A stretch of DNA of 64,000 bases from Comamonas sp. B21-038 (lineage in GTDB: Bacteria; Pseudomonadota; Gammaproteobacteria; Burkholderiales; Burkholderiaceae_C): positions 682,001 through 746,000 of the forward strand of contig NZ_CP092462.1 in NCBI RefSeq assembly GCF_022387135.1, in the 5' to 3' direction. This document shows, piece by piece, positions 1 through 8,561 of this stretch. The notes under the pieces are model-generated. The model was given only the letters and a program-made list of their open reading frames with translations, was not told the DNA's origin and ran no database searches. A program made the position numbers and the translations under genes. The stretch's first letter is position 1, and every line of letters starts with the position of its first letter.

Positions 1-78
1 TGGAGAAAGCTGCGTTTTTTCACGGGATGGTCTCGTCAGGTGGTGGGGGGCAATGGGGTAAAGGTGGCTTGGGATGGC

Positions 79-1104
79 TTACTTTTTGGGGAGCACATCG
101 AGCACGTTGGCGGGCGGCAGAAAGCTGCCGTTCCAGACGTCTTCGGCCTTGACGCGGGTCTTCGTGCCATAGGCGTCCGAGACCTGGGCGGCCATCAGGC
201 TCAGGCGGCTGCTGTCCAGGCGGCCAAAGCCTTCCTTGCGGGCATCGGCGCTGTTGATGACGGTGTCGATCGCCAGCTGCAGGCGGCGCGTCTCCAGCGC
301 CACATTGGCAATGCCATCACGCGCCTTGACGGACTGGATCGCCTGGGCCGGGTTGGCGATCACGCCCTTGGCGCCCTGGGCAAAGGCGGTCAGGAACTTC
401 TTGATCGCCTCGGGCCGCTCCTGGATCATCTTGGGGCTGGCGATGATCACGTTGCCGTAGAGCTTGACGCCATAGTCGGCGTACTGCATCACCACCACAT
501 CGCTGGCCTTGGCGCCGCGCGCCTCCAGGTTCAGCAGGCTGGTAAAGGTAAAGCCGGTGATGGCATCGACATCGCCGCGCACCAGCATGGTCTCGCGCAG
601 GGGCGGGTCCATCGCCGTCCAGGTGACGGTGCTGACGCCATTGGCCTTCTCAAAAATCGGGAAGGCTTTGCGGCCGGCATCGAACACCGGCGCGCCCAGC
701 TTCTTGCCGCTCAGATCGGCGGGGGTCTTGATGCCCGACTTCTTGAGCGCCATCACCGAGGCCGGCGTGTTGTTGTAGACCACCATGACGGCGACCGGCT
801 TGTTGGGCGCGTCGGGGTTGTTGGCATGGAACTCCATCACCGAGGCCAGGTCGGCAAAACCCATGTCGTAGGTGCCCGATGCCACGCGCTGCACCGCACC
901 GCCCGAGCCATTGCCGGCATCCACCGTGACATCCAGCCCCTGGGTCTTGAACAGGCCTTGTGCGACCGGCTGCAGGAAGAAAGCGGCTGGCCCCTCAAAG
1001 CGCCAATCGAGCTGGAACTTGATGGGCGTATCTGCCGCCTGGGCCGCACCCCAGGACAGCGCCAAGGCGGCGACGGTGGTCTTCAGAAAACTGCGCTTGT
1101 GCAT
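79..1104 (-). CDS. ABC transporter substrate-binding protein, NMT1/THI5-like
   Basis: Periplasmic binding protein of the NMT1/SsuA-like group (nitrate, sulfonate, taurine or pyrimidine-precursor uptake), 341 aa. Residues 1-23 form a signal peptide (basic MHKR, hydrophobic stretch, cleavage after AQA). The mature start has the family's KFQLDWRFEGPAAFF motif, followed by a two-lobed NMT1 domain to about residue 300. The ATG at 1104 is preferred because GGAGGA lies just upstream; an upstream in-frame ATG (MQHRRTP...) has none. The gene reads leftwards, so its permease and ATPase may lie beyond position 1. Substrate unknown. Family is clear, specificity is not. Confidence 0.88.
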   Translation of the reverse strand: MHKRSFLKTTVAALALSWGAAQAADTPIKFQLDWRFEGPAAFFLQPVAQGLFKTQGLDVTVDAGNGSGGAVQRVASGTYDMGFADLASVMEFHANNPDAPNKPVAVMVVYNNTPASVMALKKSGIKTPADLSGKKLGAPVFDAGRKAFPIFEKANGVSTVTWTAMDPPLRETMLVRGDVDAITGFTFTSLLNLEARGAKASDVVVMQYADYGVKLYGNVIIASPKMIQERPEAIKKFLTAFAQGAKGVIANPAQAIQSVKARDGIANVALETRRLQLAIDTVINSADARKEGFGRLDSSRLSLMAAQVSDAYGTKTRVKAEDVWNGSFLPPANVLDVLPKK

Positions 1105-1357
1105 GGGGGTCCTCCGATGTTGCATACAAGGTCGTTTGCAAGATCGGTGCCAGTTTGTAAGCTCCTGTAGGCGGGCTTTTTTGCACCAGGCTGGTGCAAA
1201 TGCAGGGTGGTGAATGGATCCGCGTGCACGCGCCGATGCATGGCCGCGCATCCGCTTGGTGCAGCTTGTATACATGCTTGATCGGCTACTGGCGCGCGGG
1301 CGGCCCGGCATGGCAATTGCAAGCAAAATGCGCCATCCAGACGATGAGAAAACGACC

Positions 1358-2011
1358 ATGACCGAGATCGACTTTGCCCAGCTGGGCACTTACGAACGCT
1401 ACAAGCTGATGGCCAGCCTGATCGTGCCGCGCCCGATTGCGTTGGTAACGACCCTGGGCGCAGACGGCACCGTCAATGCGGCCCCTTTCAGCATGTTCAA
1501 CATGATGGGCGAGGACCCGCCGGTGGTGATGCTGAGCGTGAACAAGCTGCAGGACACCGCGCAGAAAGACACTGCCACCAACATCCTGCGCGACAAGGAG
1601 TTTGTGGTGCACATCGCCGACGAAGCGATGGCCGCCGCCATGCACCGCTGCGGCGACCGCCTGGCCCCGCACGAGAGCGAACTGGATCACACGGGCCTGA
1701 CTGCCACCCCCTCCCAAAGCGTGCACCCCCCACGCATCGTGCAAGCCCCCGTCGCCTTCGAATGCGTGCTGCACGAAACGCTGGAAACCCCCAGCCGCTA
1801 CGTCTTCATCGGCCGGGTGCAATGGCTGGCCGTGCGCGACGGCCTGGTCGACACCGAAAAATGGCGGGTACGCCTGCAGGCGTTCTTCCCGGTCGGGCGC
1901 TTTGGCGCGAGCTTTTACATCAACTGCCGCGAGCGCTTTGCGATTGAGGCGGGGGAAGGATTGGCAGCCGCGCAGAGCGGGGTGGGGAGTACGGCGATTG
2001 ATGAGATGTGA
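1358..2011 (+). CDS. flavin reductase-like domain protein (DIM6/NTAB family)
   Basis: About 217 aa with a split-barrel FMN-binding fold. The motif IVPRPIALVTT, then GTVNAAPFSMFN and DPPVVMLSV, is typical of the flavin reductase-like/DIM6-NTAB family that binds FMN and works either as NAD(P)H:flavin reductase or as an FMN oxidoreductase. The C-terminal part (about residues 120-190) carries the family-typical HPPRI and RYVFIGRV segments. Start taken at MTEIDF; an ATG ten codons upstream (1328) is possible and neither has a strong ribosome site. Divergent from the NMT1 binding protein, which may point to oxidation of the imported compound, but this is inference. Confidence 0.85.
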   Translation: MTEIDFAQLGTYERYKLMASLIVPRPIALVTTLGADGTVNAAPFSMFNMMGEDPPVVMLSVNKLQDTAQKDTATNILRDKEFVVHIADEAMAAAMHRCGDRLAPHESELDHTGLTATPSQSVHPPRIVQAPVAFECVLHETLETPSRYVFIGRVQWLAVRDGLVDTEKWRVRLQAFFPVGRFGASFYINCRERFAIEAGEGLAAAQSGVGSTAIDEM

Positions 2012-2399
2012 GGGGGAGCGATCAGGTGGCTCGTAACAGGCTGCCCGGCGACTACGACACCAGCGCCATGGTGGTTGCCGCCGCGCGCAGACTGCGCGCA
2101 ACCCCCGGGGGCGGGCGGTGTGTGCGTTTCATGACAGCGCAATTTTCGGCGCGCGGTGACAATGAGCGGCGGATGACCCTCTGCGCTGCATAAGAGGGTT
2201 GGCCTTTGCCGCTGTGCCGAGCCCATGCCTGCCCTTTGGATGGGTTCTGCAACGCCCAGAGGGCTCTCCGAAAAGACATGTTCCACGTTGGCGAGGCGGC
2301 TGAGGATGGCCCTCATCGATTGAAATTCCTTCGGCCTGCCCGTATGACCAAGTCCTTGACGGCGTGCCCTGCAGCCCCTTTGCACAAGCAGGTCCCCTG
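2012..2399. other. intergenic, no gene recognised
   Basis: 388 bases between the flavin reductase gene and the histidine kinase. Open frames here are short and look like noise. No clear sigma-70 promoter, terminator or RNA fold was recognised. The kinase promoter must lie in this stretch or further upstream. Confidence 0.5.
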
Positions 2400-4061
2400 A
2401 TGAATCTGAATCTCCCCACGGCAGCAATCTTTTGCGCCCTCGTCAATCTGGCGCTCGGCATCGGCATGTGGCTGCTGTGGAACCGGGAAAGATTGCGGTA
2501 TCTGCTGTTTTGGAGTGCCGGTTTTTTTGCGTTCGGTACGGGCGCGTTGCTGTTGACGTCGCAGAAGCTCATCCCGGATTTCTTTGCGATCTCGATCGGG
2601 AATCTCTGTACCACGCTCAGCACTTTTCTGTTTCACATCGGTATATGCCTGTTTTTCGACAGGCGCCGTTTGTGGCAGACCTGGATGCTGCTGGTGCTGG
2701 CGGTCGAAACTGTCCTGATTCTGTATTTTTCTCAAATTGACTACAGCACGTCCGCACGTGTCTACGTGTATAGCGCAGCCCAGGCGCTGTTGGTGTCGGC
2801 AACGCTCCTGGTGCTGATGGAGGTCCGCCGAGAGCGAGGCGCGGGCGTCAACCCCGAGGTGCTGGTGATCACGGTGCTGTCCCTGCTGTTTCACAGTGCA
2901 CGCATCATCTTCACGCCCTTTTTCCCGATGCCGAAAATCTTTATGGACTCGGGAAATGTCCAGACCTTGCTCGCTTTTGGGATGATTGTGATTCACACCA
3001 GTTACGCGCTGGCGTTCAGCAACATGCACGCATCGGCGCTGAATGCCAGCTTGAATGCTGCCCTGCAAGACGCCAAAAACAACGAGCGCCAAAAAGTCGA
3101 AGTGCTGGGCTATGTCAGCCATGATCTGCGCGCTCCCCTTGCGACCATCGATGGCTATTCAGCCGTCTTGCTGGCGCAGGCGTCGGAGGACCAAAAAAAG
3201 CTGATTCAAACCATTCAGCGCAGCGTCAAATACCAGCTCTCGCTGATCGATGAGCTACTGGAATATGCAAAGGCTGAACTCCAGCCCTTGACCATTCACC
3301 CTGACACGACCGATCTCCCCTTGCTGCTGGACAACGTGCATGAATACGCCACTGCGTTGTGCCTGCAGCAGAACAATGCCTTTCACTACCACGCGCCTGA
3401 CCGCATACCGCCACTTGCCACGCTGGACGGCAGGCGTCTGCAGCAAGTGCTGCTGAACCTGCTGGCCAATGCTGCCAAGTTCACGCGCGACGGCTCAGTG
3501 ACCCTGGATGTGAAGGCCAAGGCGAATGGCGATGTGTGCGAGTTGCATTTTGCGGTCATCGACACCGGCATGGGTATGGATCTCGACCAGGGGACGGACA
3601 TCTTTGCTGCATTCCAGCAGCTACAGGCCACCAGCGGTAGCACCGGTCTGGGTTTGTTCATCGCACAGCGTATTCTCGTGGCGATGAACAGCAGCCTGAG
3701 CGTTGCCAGCACCCCGGGCAAAGGGTCTCGCTTTTCCTTTGTGCTGGCGGTGCGCGCGATCCCTGCATCCGAGGCGGACTGGACGGTGTCCCGGCCAAGC
3801 AGGGTGGCGCTTCGAGAGCAGACACTGCAGTCGGTTCTGGCTGGCCAGACGGAGCTCGATGACCGTGCGCTGAGTGAGTTGGCCGACTTGGCACTGCACG
3901 GGCGCCTCAGCGATATTGGCGATTGGCTTGAACGCCACGCCGAGGGCACCCCCGAAAATGTGTTTGCGACCGAGGTAAAAAATCTGCTGGAGTGCTTTGA
4001 CTTTCCAGGCATTCGCAGCCTGGCGATGTGCACCCTCGAGCGCAGACAGTTCTCGCACTGA
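2400..4061 (+). CDS. orphan membrane sensor histidine kinase
   Basis: About 553 aa. Residues 1-215 are strongly hydrophobic with several membrane helices, so the sensor is in the membrane with no large periplasmic domain. HisKA domain: VSHDLRAPLATIDGYS, with phospho-acceptor His near residue 241. HATPase domain: N box LLNLLANAAKF, G1 box DTGMGMD, G2 box GSTGLGLFIAQRI. A tail of roughly 90-100 residues follows the kinase core with no receiver motif; its last part (DDRALSELADLALHGRLSDIGDWLERH) looks helical. No response regulator lies next to it. Start: ATG at 2400; a GTG at 2364 would add 12 residues. The DNA looks less GC-rich than its neighbours, judged by eye only. Confidence 0.88.
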   Translation: MNLNLPTAAIFCALVNLALGIGMWLLWNRERLRYLLFWSAGFFAFGTGALLLTSQKLIPDFFAISIGNLCTTLSTFLFHIGICLFFDRRRLWQTWMLLVLAVETVLILYFSQIDYSTSARVYVYSAAQALLVSATLLVLMEVRRERGAGVNPEVLVITVLSLLFHSARIIFTPFFPMPKIFMDSGNVQTLLAFGMIVIHTSYALAFSNMHASALNASLNAALQDAKNNERQKVEVLGYVSHDLRAPLATIDGYSAVLLAQASEDQKKLIQTIQRSVKYQLSLIDELLEYAKAELQPLTIHPDTTDLPLLLDNVHEYATALCLQQNNAFHYHAPDRIPPLATLDGRRLQQVLLNLLANAAKFTRDGSVTLDVKAKANGDVCELHFAVIDTGMGMDLDQGTDIFAAFQQLQATSGSTGLGLFIAQRILVAMNSSLSVASTPGKGSRFSFVLAVRAIPASEADWTVSRPSRVALREQTLQSVLAGQTELDDRALSELADLALHGRLSDIGDWLERHAEGTPENVFATEVKNLLECFDFPGIRSLAMCTLERRQFSH

Positions 4062-4423
4062 AGACCTGCACACGGGTCCGGGGGCTTTGGGCCGGGTGCG
4101 ACAGGCATCCTACCATCGGGGCACGCCCTCACCAGAGAGGGTGGCTGCGCTCAGTGTCCACCGCCGCCATCGTTACGGCCTTCAACCGGGTGTGTTCTGC
4201 CCGTCCCCTTCCCGCAATGCGCAGACCGGCTGCATCAACGCAGCTTCCTTCAAAGCCCATCTACTGACATAGCACCGAGCCTGCGGTGTGCCGCGCAGAG
4301 CATCTGCGGGGGGCGGCGATGCACGCCTCGGCATGGCGGCGCCCGCATGTTCTCTGCATGGAACGCGCAGATCTTTCGGACCCCGGTGCAAGTGCCATTT
4401 CCCGGAATAAAGGCTCGTCAAAA

Positions 4424-4463
4424 AAGTTGATGATATCCAGCATCTAGTTTCATTTATCAACTT
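4424..4463. promoter_or_regulatory. inverted repeat AAGTTGAT / ATCAACTT
   Basis: Perfect 8-base arms at 4424-4431 and 4456-4463 with a 24-base spacer, about 125 bases upstream of the first gene of the catabolic operon. It could be a regulator site or part of a looped operator with the stronger repeat at 4540-4568. Only the symmetry is seen; function is inferred. Confidence 0.4.
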
Positions 4464-4539
4464 GTTGAGTGTTTTTCATTGGAGAGAAGTCGGAGAATTT
4501 TTTCAGATCGATTGTTGGAAAGGGTCTTGTAGCCTGCAT

Positions 4540-4568
4540 AAAAGTAGTTTAAAGTTTCAACTACTTTT
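4540..4568. promoter_or_regulatory. candidate MarR operator upstream of catabolic operon
   Basis: Perfect 10-base arms AAAAGTAGTT (4540-4549) and AACTACTTTT (4559-4568) with a 9-base spacer, 18 bases before the ATG of the first operon gene. An AT-rich palindrome at a promoter is what MarR-family proteins bind, and the operon ends in a MarR gene (12448-12996). It could also fold as an RNA hairpin, but no T-run follows. The pairing with this MarR protein is inference. Confidence 0.6.
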
Positions 4569-4586
4569 GAATTTCACGGAGTTCTC

Positions 4587-5573
4587 ATGGCGAATCGGAT
4601 CACCCGCCTGCTGGGTATACGGCATCCCATCTTGCAGGCGGGCATGAGCTGGGCTTCATCGAATGCGGCACTGCCTGCGGCGGTCTCCAACGCGGGGGGG
4701 CTGGGGGTGCTGGCGGCAGGCCCGCTGCGCCTGGAGGACTTCATCCGCATCCTCGATGCGCTGGCGGGCGCGACCGACAAGCCCTATGCGGTGAACATTC
4801 CGTTGTACCGGCCCCAGGCGGCAGAGATTCTGGATGTGATGGTGGCACGCCAGGTGCCGGTGGTGATTGCCTCGCAAGGGGGTCCCAAGGCGCAGCTGCC
4901 GCGTTTTCGGGACTATGGCGCTGTGTGGATCCAGGTGGTATCGACCTTGGAGCACGCCAGGAAGGCCGAGGCTGCAGGTGTGGACGCGCTGGTGGTGGTG
5001 GGCGCTGAAGCCGGTGGCCATCCGCCTGCCAATGAGGTGAGCACGCTGGTGACGGTACGCCGTGTGCTGCAGGAGGTGTCGATTCCGGTGATTGCCGGTG
5101 GCGGGGTGGCCGATGGTTGGGGCATTGCTGCCTTGCTCGCGCTGGGTGCCGATGCGGTGCAGTTGGGTACACGCTTTTTGCTGACGGACGAAGCGGCCGT
5201 GCATGACCACTACAAGGCGGCGGTGCTGGCAGCCGATGTGCACGACACGGCCTTGATCGGACGCAGAAGCCTTCCGGTGCGGGGCTTGCGCAATGCCTTT
5301 GCCCAGGCCATTTTTAATGCCGAGCGCGACCAGATCGCGCAGGACGATTACGACGCCTTGTTCAAGAAGAGCTCGCTCAAGCAAGCAGCGCTGGACGGGG
5401 ATATTGAATGGGGCAAGGTCGAGCTGGGGCAGTCGGCTGGCCTGGTCTCGCAGATCCAACCCGCTGCGCAGGTGATGGCGCAACTGGTGCAGGAATTGGC
5501 GCAGGCCAGCACGCGCCTGGCGGGCATGGAACTGGCCGCCCCCCACAACCACTTTGACAACCAACCGCTCTGA
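4587..5573 (+). CDS. nitronate monooxygenase family FMN protein
   Basis: 328 aa TIM-barrel FMN protein of the nitronate monooxygenase/2-nitropropane dioxygenase family, which also includes FabK-like enoyl reductases. Visible motifs: the HPILQAGMSWASS start (flavin site), VVVGAEAGGHPP with the catalytic-type His at residue 145, IPVIAGGGVADGWGI and GADAVQLGTRFLLTDEAAVHDHYKAAV (phosphate binding). First gene of a compact operon and six bases from the next start. In such acyl-CoA operons these proteins may act as flavin oxidoreductases on CoA thioesters rather than on nitroalkanes; that is inference. Confidence 0.88.
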   Translation: MANRITRLLGIRHPILQAGMSWASSNAALPAAVSNAGGLGVLAAGPLRLEDFIRILDALAGATDKPYAVNIPLYRPQAAEILDVMVARQVPVVIASQGGPKAQLPRFRDYGAVWIQVVSTLEHARKAEAAGVDALVVVGAEAGGHPPANEVSTLVTVRRVLQEVSIPVIAGGGVADGWGIAALLALGADAVQLGTRFLLTDEAAVHDHYKAAVLAADVHDTALIGRRSLPVRGLRNAFAQAIFNAERDQIAQDDYDALFKKSSLKQAALDGDIEWGKVELGQSAGLVSQIQPAAQVMAQLVQELAQASTRLAGMELAAPHNHFDNQPL

Positions 5574-5579
5574 TCCGCT

Positions 5580-6314
5580 ATGCAACATCTCTTGATGGAA
5601 GACCGTGGTGCCGTTCGCATCCTCAAGTTGAACCGCCCTGAAAAGCACAATGCGCTCAACACCGTGCTGACCCAGGAACTGCTCGATGGCCTGCGCGCGG
5701 CAGACCGTGATCCTGCTATCCATGCCGTGGTGCTCACCGGGGCGGGCAAGTCGTTTTGCGCAGGGGCCGACACGACCGAGTTTTCTGCACTCACCCCCGA
5801 AGACCCGCAGGCGGTGACCGCCCGGGCAGATCTGACGACGGCCTTGCATCTGGTGTTCTCGCAGATGAACAAGCCGGTGATCTCGGCCGTGCGGGGCAAT
5901 GCGCTGGGCGGCGGGGCCGGGCTGGCGATTGCCTGCGATCTGGCGGTGATGTCGGAGACGGTGCGCTTTGGGTATCCGGAGCTCAAGCACGGCATCGTTG
6001 CGGCGGTGGTGATGGCCAATCTGGTGCGCCAGGTGGGGCGTAAGCAGGCTTTTGAGCTGGTGGCGCTGGCCGAGCCGCTGGATGGCCAGGGGGCCAAGGC
6101 CATGGGCTTGTGCAACCGCGTGGTGCCGGATGCGCAGGTGTTGGACACGGCCTTGCAGATGGCGCACACCATGGCAGGCTGGAGCCCGGTGGCCATGGCC
6201 ACGACCAAGCGCAGCTTTCACCGGGCCGCCGATCTGGCTCTGGGGCCCGCATTGGAAGTGGGGCGTGACGCCAATGTGATGATGCGCGGCTTTCGCAAAG
6301 CGAAGGAGGCCTGA
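5580..6314 (+). CDS. enoyl-CoA hydratase/isomerase family protein
   Basis: 244 aa crotonase-fold protein acting on a CoA thioester. Oxyanion-hole segments are visible: FCAGADTTEF (about residues 59-68) and RGNALGGGAGLAIACD (about 103-118). The first catalytic Glu of true enoyl-CoA hydratases (in GGGCE) is replaced here by Ala-Gly. The second region reads FGYPELKHGIVAA and keeps a Glu. This suggests an isomerase, hydrolase or another crotonase reaction rather than classical hydration. Two bases separate it from the downstream CoA-transferase, so the two are translated together. Confidence 0.88.
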   Translation: MQHLLMEDRGAVRILKLNRPEKHNALNTVLTQELLDGLRAADRDPAIHAVVLTGAGKSFCAGADTTEFSALTPEDPQAVTARADLTTALHLVFSQMNKPVISAVRGNALGGGAGLAIACDLAVMSETVRFGYPELKHGIVAAVVMANLVRQVGRKQAFELVALAEPLDGQGAKAMGLCNRVVPDAQVLDTALQMAHTMAGWSPVAMATTKRSFHRAADLALGPALEVGRDANVMMRGFRKAKEA

Positions 6315-6316
6315 AC

Positions 6317-7513
6317 ATGCGTCCGTTGGAAGGCATCACCATTCTGGATCTGTCGCGGGTGCTCGCCTGCCCCTTCGCGTCGATGATTCTGGCGGAGCTG
6401 GGGGCGGAGGTCATCAAGATCGAGCAGCCCGTCGCCGGGGACGAAACCCGCTCCTTCGAGCCCAAGGTTGCCGGGGAGGGCGGCGAGGTCTCTGCCTACT
6501 ACCTGGCCTTCAACCGCAGCAAGCGGTCAGTGACGGTGAACCTGCGCTCCGAGCAGGGGCAGGCGGTGGTGCGCCAGCTGGCCGCACAGGCCGATGTGGT
6601 GCTGGAGAACTTTCCGGTCGGCAATCTGCGCAAGTATGGCCTGGACTACCCCGCGCTGCGCGCCGTCAACGACCAGCTGGTTTACGTGAGCTGCACCGGT
6701 TTTGGCATGACGGGGCCCTATGCCCAGCGAAAGGGCTATGACACGGTGTTCCAGGCCATGGCCGGCATCATGAGCCTGACCGGGGAGCGCGGTGGCGGCC
6801 CCGTCAAACCCGGTTTGCCGGTGGCCGACCTGAGTTCCGGGCTGTGGGTGGCGATTGCGGTGCTGTCGGCGCTGACGGGCCGCGCCAAGTCGGGCAAGGG
6901 CAGCCATGTGGACTTTTCGATGTTTGACGGCCAGGTGGGCTTGCTGTCGCTGGCCGCTGCTCGCTGGTTTGCGCTGGGCGAGGTGCCCGAGCGGCTGGGC
7001 ACGGAGCACCCGGGGCGCATCCCTTCTGCGGCCTTTGTCTGCGCCGACGGCAAGTGGGTGCAGATTACCGGCAGCGACCAGCACTGGGCGCCGCTGTGCA
7101 ACCTGCTGGGCCTGGAAGCCTGGGCCGCCGATGCCGCACTTGCCAGGAATGCGGAGCGCCTGGCGCGCCGCGAAGAGGTGATGGCGGGGCTGCAGGCGGC
7201 CATTGCGCAGCTTGACCGCGATGAGCTGTGCCGCCGCTGCGATGCGGTGGGGGTGCCCGCCGGCCCCATCTTGCAAGTCGATGAGGTGCTGGGCAATGCG
7301 CATGTTGCCGCACGCGGCATGGTGGTGGAGTACCCGCATCCGCAGATTGGCAGCTTCCGTGGCCTGCGCATTCCATTCCGCTTTGACGGCTTGGACGACC
7401 CCGAGGTTCAGCGCCCGCCGCTGCTGGGTGAGCACACCGAGGAGGTGCTGCGCGAGCGCTTGGCGATGGGTGCGGACGAGATTGAGCGATTGCGTGCAGA
7501 CGGCGCGATCTGA
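6317..7513 (+). CDS. CaiB/BaiF class III CoA-transferase
   Basis: 398 aa. Class III CoA-transferases move CoA between two carboxylic acids by ping-pong chemistry on an active-site Asp. The family start GITILDLSRVLACPFASMILAELGAE is present. The Asp at residue 171 in PVADLSSG matches the catalytic position. GKGSHVDFSMFDGQVGLL and the C-terminal PHPQIGSFRGLRIPFRF stretch are also typical. It could activate the free acid brought in by the downstream Bug protein, using succinyl-CoA or acetyl-CoA as donor; the acid is unknown. Confidence 0.92.
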   Translation: MRPLEGITILDLSRVLACPFASMILAELGAEVIKIEQPVAGDETRSFEPKVAGEGGEVSAYYLAFNRSKRSVTVNLRSEQGQAVVRQLAAQADVVLENFPVGNLRKYGLDYPALRAVNDQLVYVSCTGFGMTGPYAQRKGYDTVFQAMAGIMSLTGERGGGPVKPGLPVADLSSGLWVAIAVLSALTGRAKSGKGSHVDFSMFDGQVGLLSLAAARWFALGEVPERLGTEHPGRIPSAAFVCADGKWVQITGSDQHWAPLCNLLGLEAWAADAALARNAERLARREEVMAGLQAAIAQLDRDELCRRCDAVGVPAGPILQVDEVLGNAHVAARGMVVEYPHPQIGSFRGLRIPFRFDGLDDPEVQRPPLLGEHTEEVLRERLAMGADEIERLRADGAI

Positions 7514-7560
7514 GACTCAGCCAGGTAACTAGGTGACATCAAAAAATCAAGGAGACAAGC

Positions 7561-8544
7561 ATGTTGAAATTTCGTCGTGCGCTGATCGGGGTGGCGGTGC
7601 TTGCCGCTGCCGGCCTGGCGGCACCGGGGGCGATGGCCCAGGGCGACTACCCGTCGCGCCCCATCGTCCTGGTCAACCCCTATGCCGTGGGCGGCTCTGC
7701 CGACCTGTTGGGGCGGGCGCTGGCCAAGGAACTGGGCGATCTGCTGGGCCAGTCGGTGGTTGTGGAGAACAAGGCGGGCGGAGGTGCATCGATCGGGGCG
7801 GCCTTTGTGGCCAAGGCGGCGCCGGATGGCTACACCTTGCTGCTGGGCACGGCGGCGGCGCATACCGTGACCCCGCTCGCGACCAAGGTGGCCTACCACG
7901 GCGTCGACGATTTTGAGTTCATCGGCATGGTGGCGAATGTGCCCAATGTGCTGACGGTGCATCCTTCGGTGCCGGTCAAGACGCTCAAGGAGTTCATTGC
8001 GCTGGCCAAGTCCGAGCCGGGCAAGCTGAGCTATGCGTCTGCCGGCATGGGCTCGTCGCCCCACATCGGTGCGGAAACCTTCAAGCATGCAGCCGGGGTG
8101 GAACTGCTGCATGTGCCGTACAAGGGCGCAGCCCCGGCGGTGAACGACATGGTGGCGGGCGTGGCCCAGGTCGGGTTTCTGAACATCTCGGCGGTGCTCC
8201 CCTTTGTCAAATCCAACCGCTTGCGCGCCCTGGCCTATGGCGGCAGCAAGCGCTCCCCGGACATGCCGGATGTGCCGACTTTTGCAGAGGCAGGTGTTGC
8301 CAACAGCGAAATGGGCAGCTGGTATTCGCTCGCCGCGCCGGCCAAGACGCCAGCGGCGGTGGTGGACAAGCTGGCAGCCGCGTTGCAGACGGTGCAGTCC
8401 AAGCCAGAGTTCAAGAAGCTGCTGCTGGCCCAGAACGCGGAGCCCATGCCGCAAATGAAGGCGCAGGCGGCCGAGTTCATCCGGGTGGACGGAAAACGCC
8501 TGGCCGAGCTGGTGCAGGCCACCGGCATGAAATTGCAAAACTGA
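7561..8544 (+). CDS. Bug-family (TctC-like) substrate-binding protein
   Basis: 327 aa periplasmic tripartite-tricarboxylate-type receptor. Signal peptide about 1-26 ending GAMA. The mature part starts YPSRPIVLVNPYAVGGSADLLGR, with VVVENKAGGGASIGAAFVAKAAPDGYTLL, both diagnostic of Bug proteins, which bind carboxylates. A strong ribosome site AAGGAGACAAGC ends at the ATG; the same leader precedes two other binding-protein genes here. No TctA/TctB membrane subunits lie nearby, so it must share transport subunits encoded elsewhere. Lies 47 bases after the CoA-transferase. Confidence 0.92.
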   Translation: MLKFRRALIGVAVLAAAGLAAPGAMAQGDYPSRPIVLVNPYAVGGSADLLGRALAKELGDLLGQSVVVENKAGGGASIGAAFVAKAAPDGYTLLLGTAAAHTVTPLATKVAYHGVDDFEFIGMVANVPNVLTVHPSVPVKTLKEFIALAKSEPGKLSYASAGMGSSPHIGAETFKHAAGVELLHVPYKGAAPAVNDMVAGVAQVGFLNISAVLPFVKSNRLRALAYGGSKRSPDMPDVPTFAEAGVANSEMGSWYSLAAPAKTPAAVVDKLAAALQTVQSKPEFKKLLLAQNAEPMPQMKAQAAEFIRVDGKRLAELVQATGMKLQN

Positions 8545-8561
8545 GACCGAGGTTGTTGAGT

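Larger units (their letters stand above)
4062..4586. other. 525-base intergenic region with AT-rich operon promoter zone
   Basis: The left 350 bases are GC-rich with no convincing gene. The right part (about 4400-4580) is AT-rich and carries two inverted repeats, listed separately. It presumably holds the promoter of the 4587-12996 operon. No RNA gene recognised. Confidence 0.6.

Noticed and set aside
1260-1280. CTTGTATACATG palindrome upstream of the flavin reductase gene as a fourth purine GntR site
   Set aside because: Matches only about 11 of 18 positions of the purine operator and sits far from that island; at most a generic GntR-like site.
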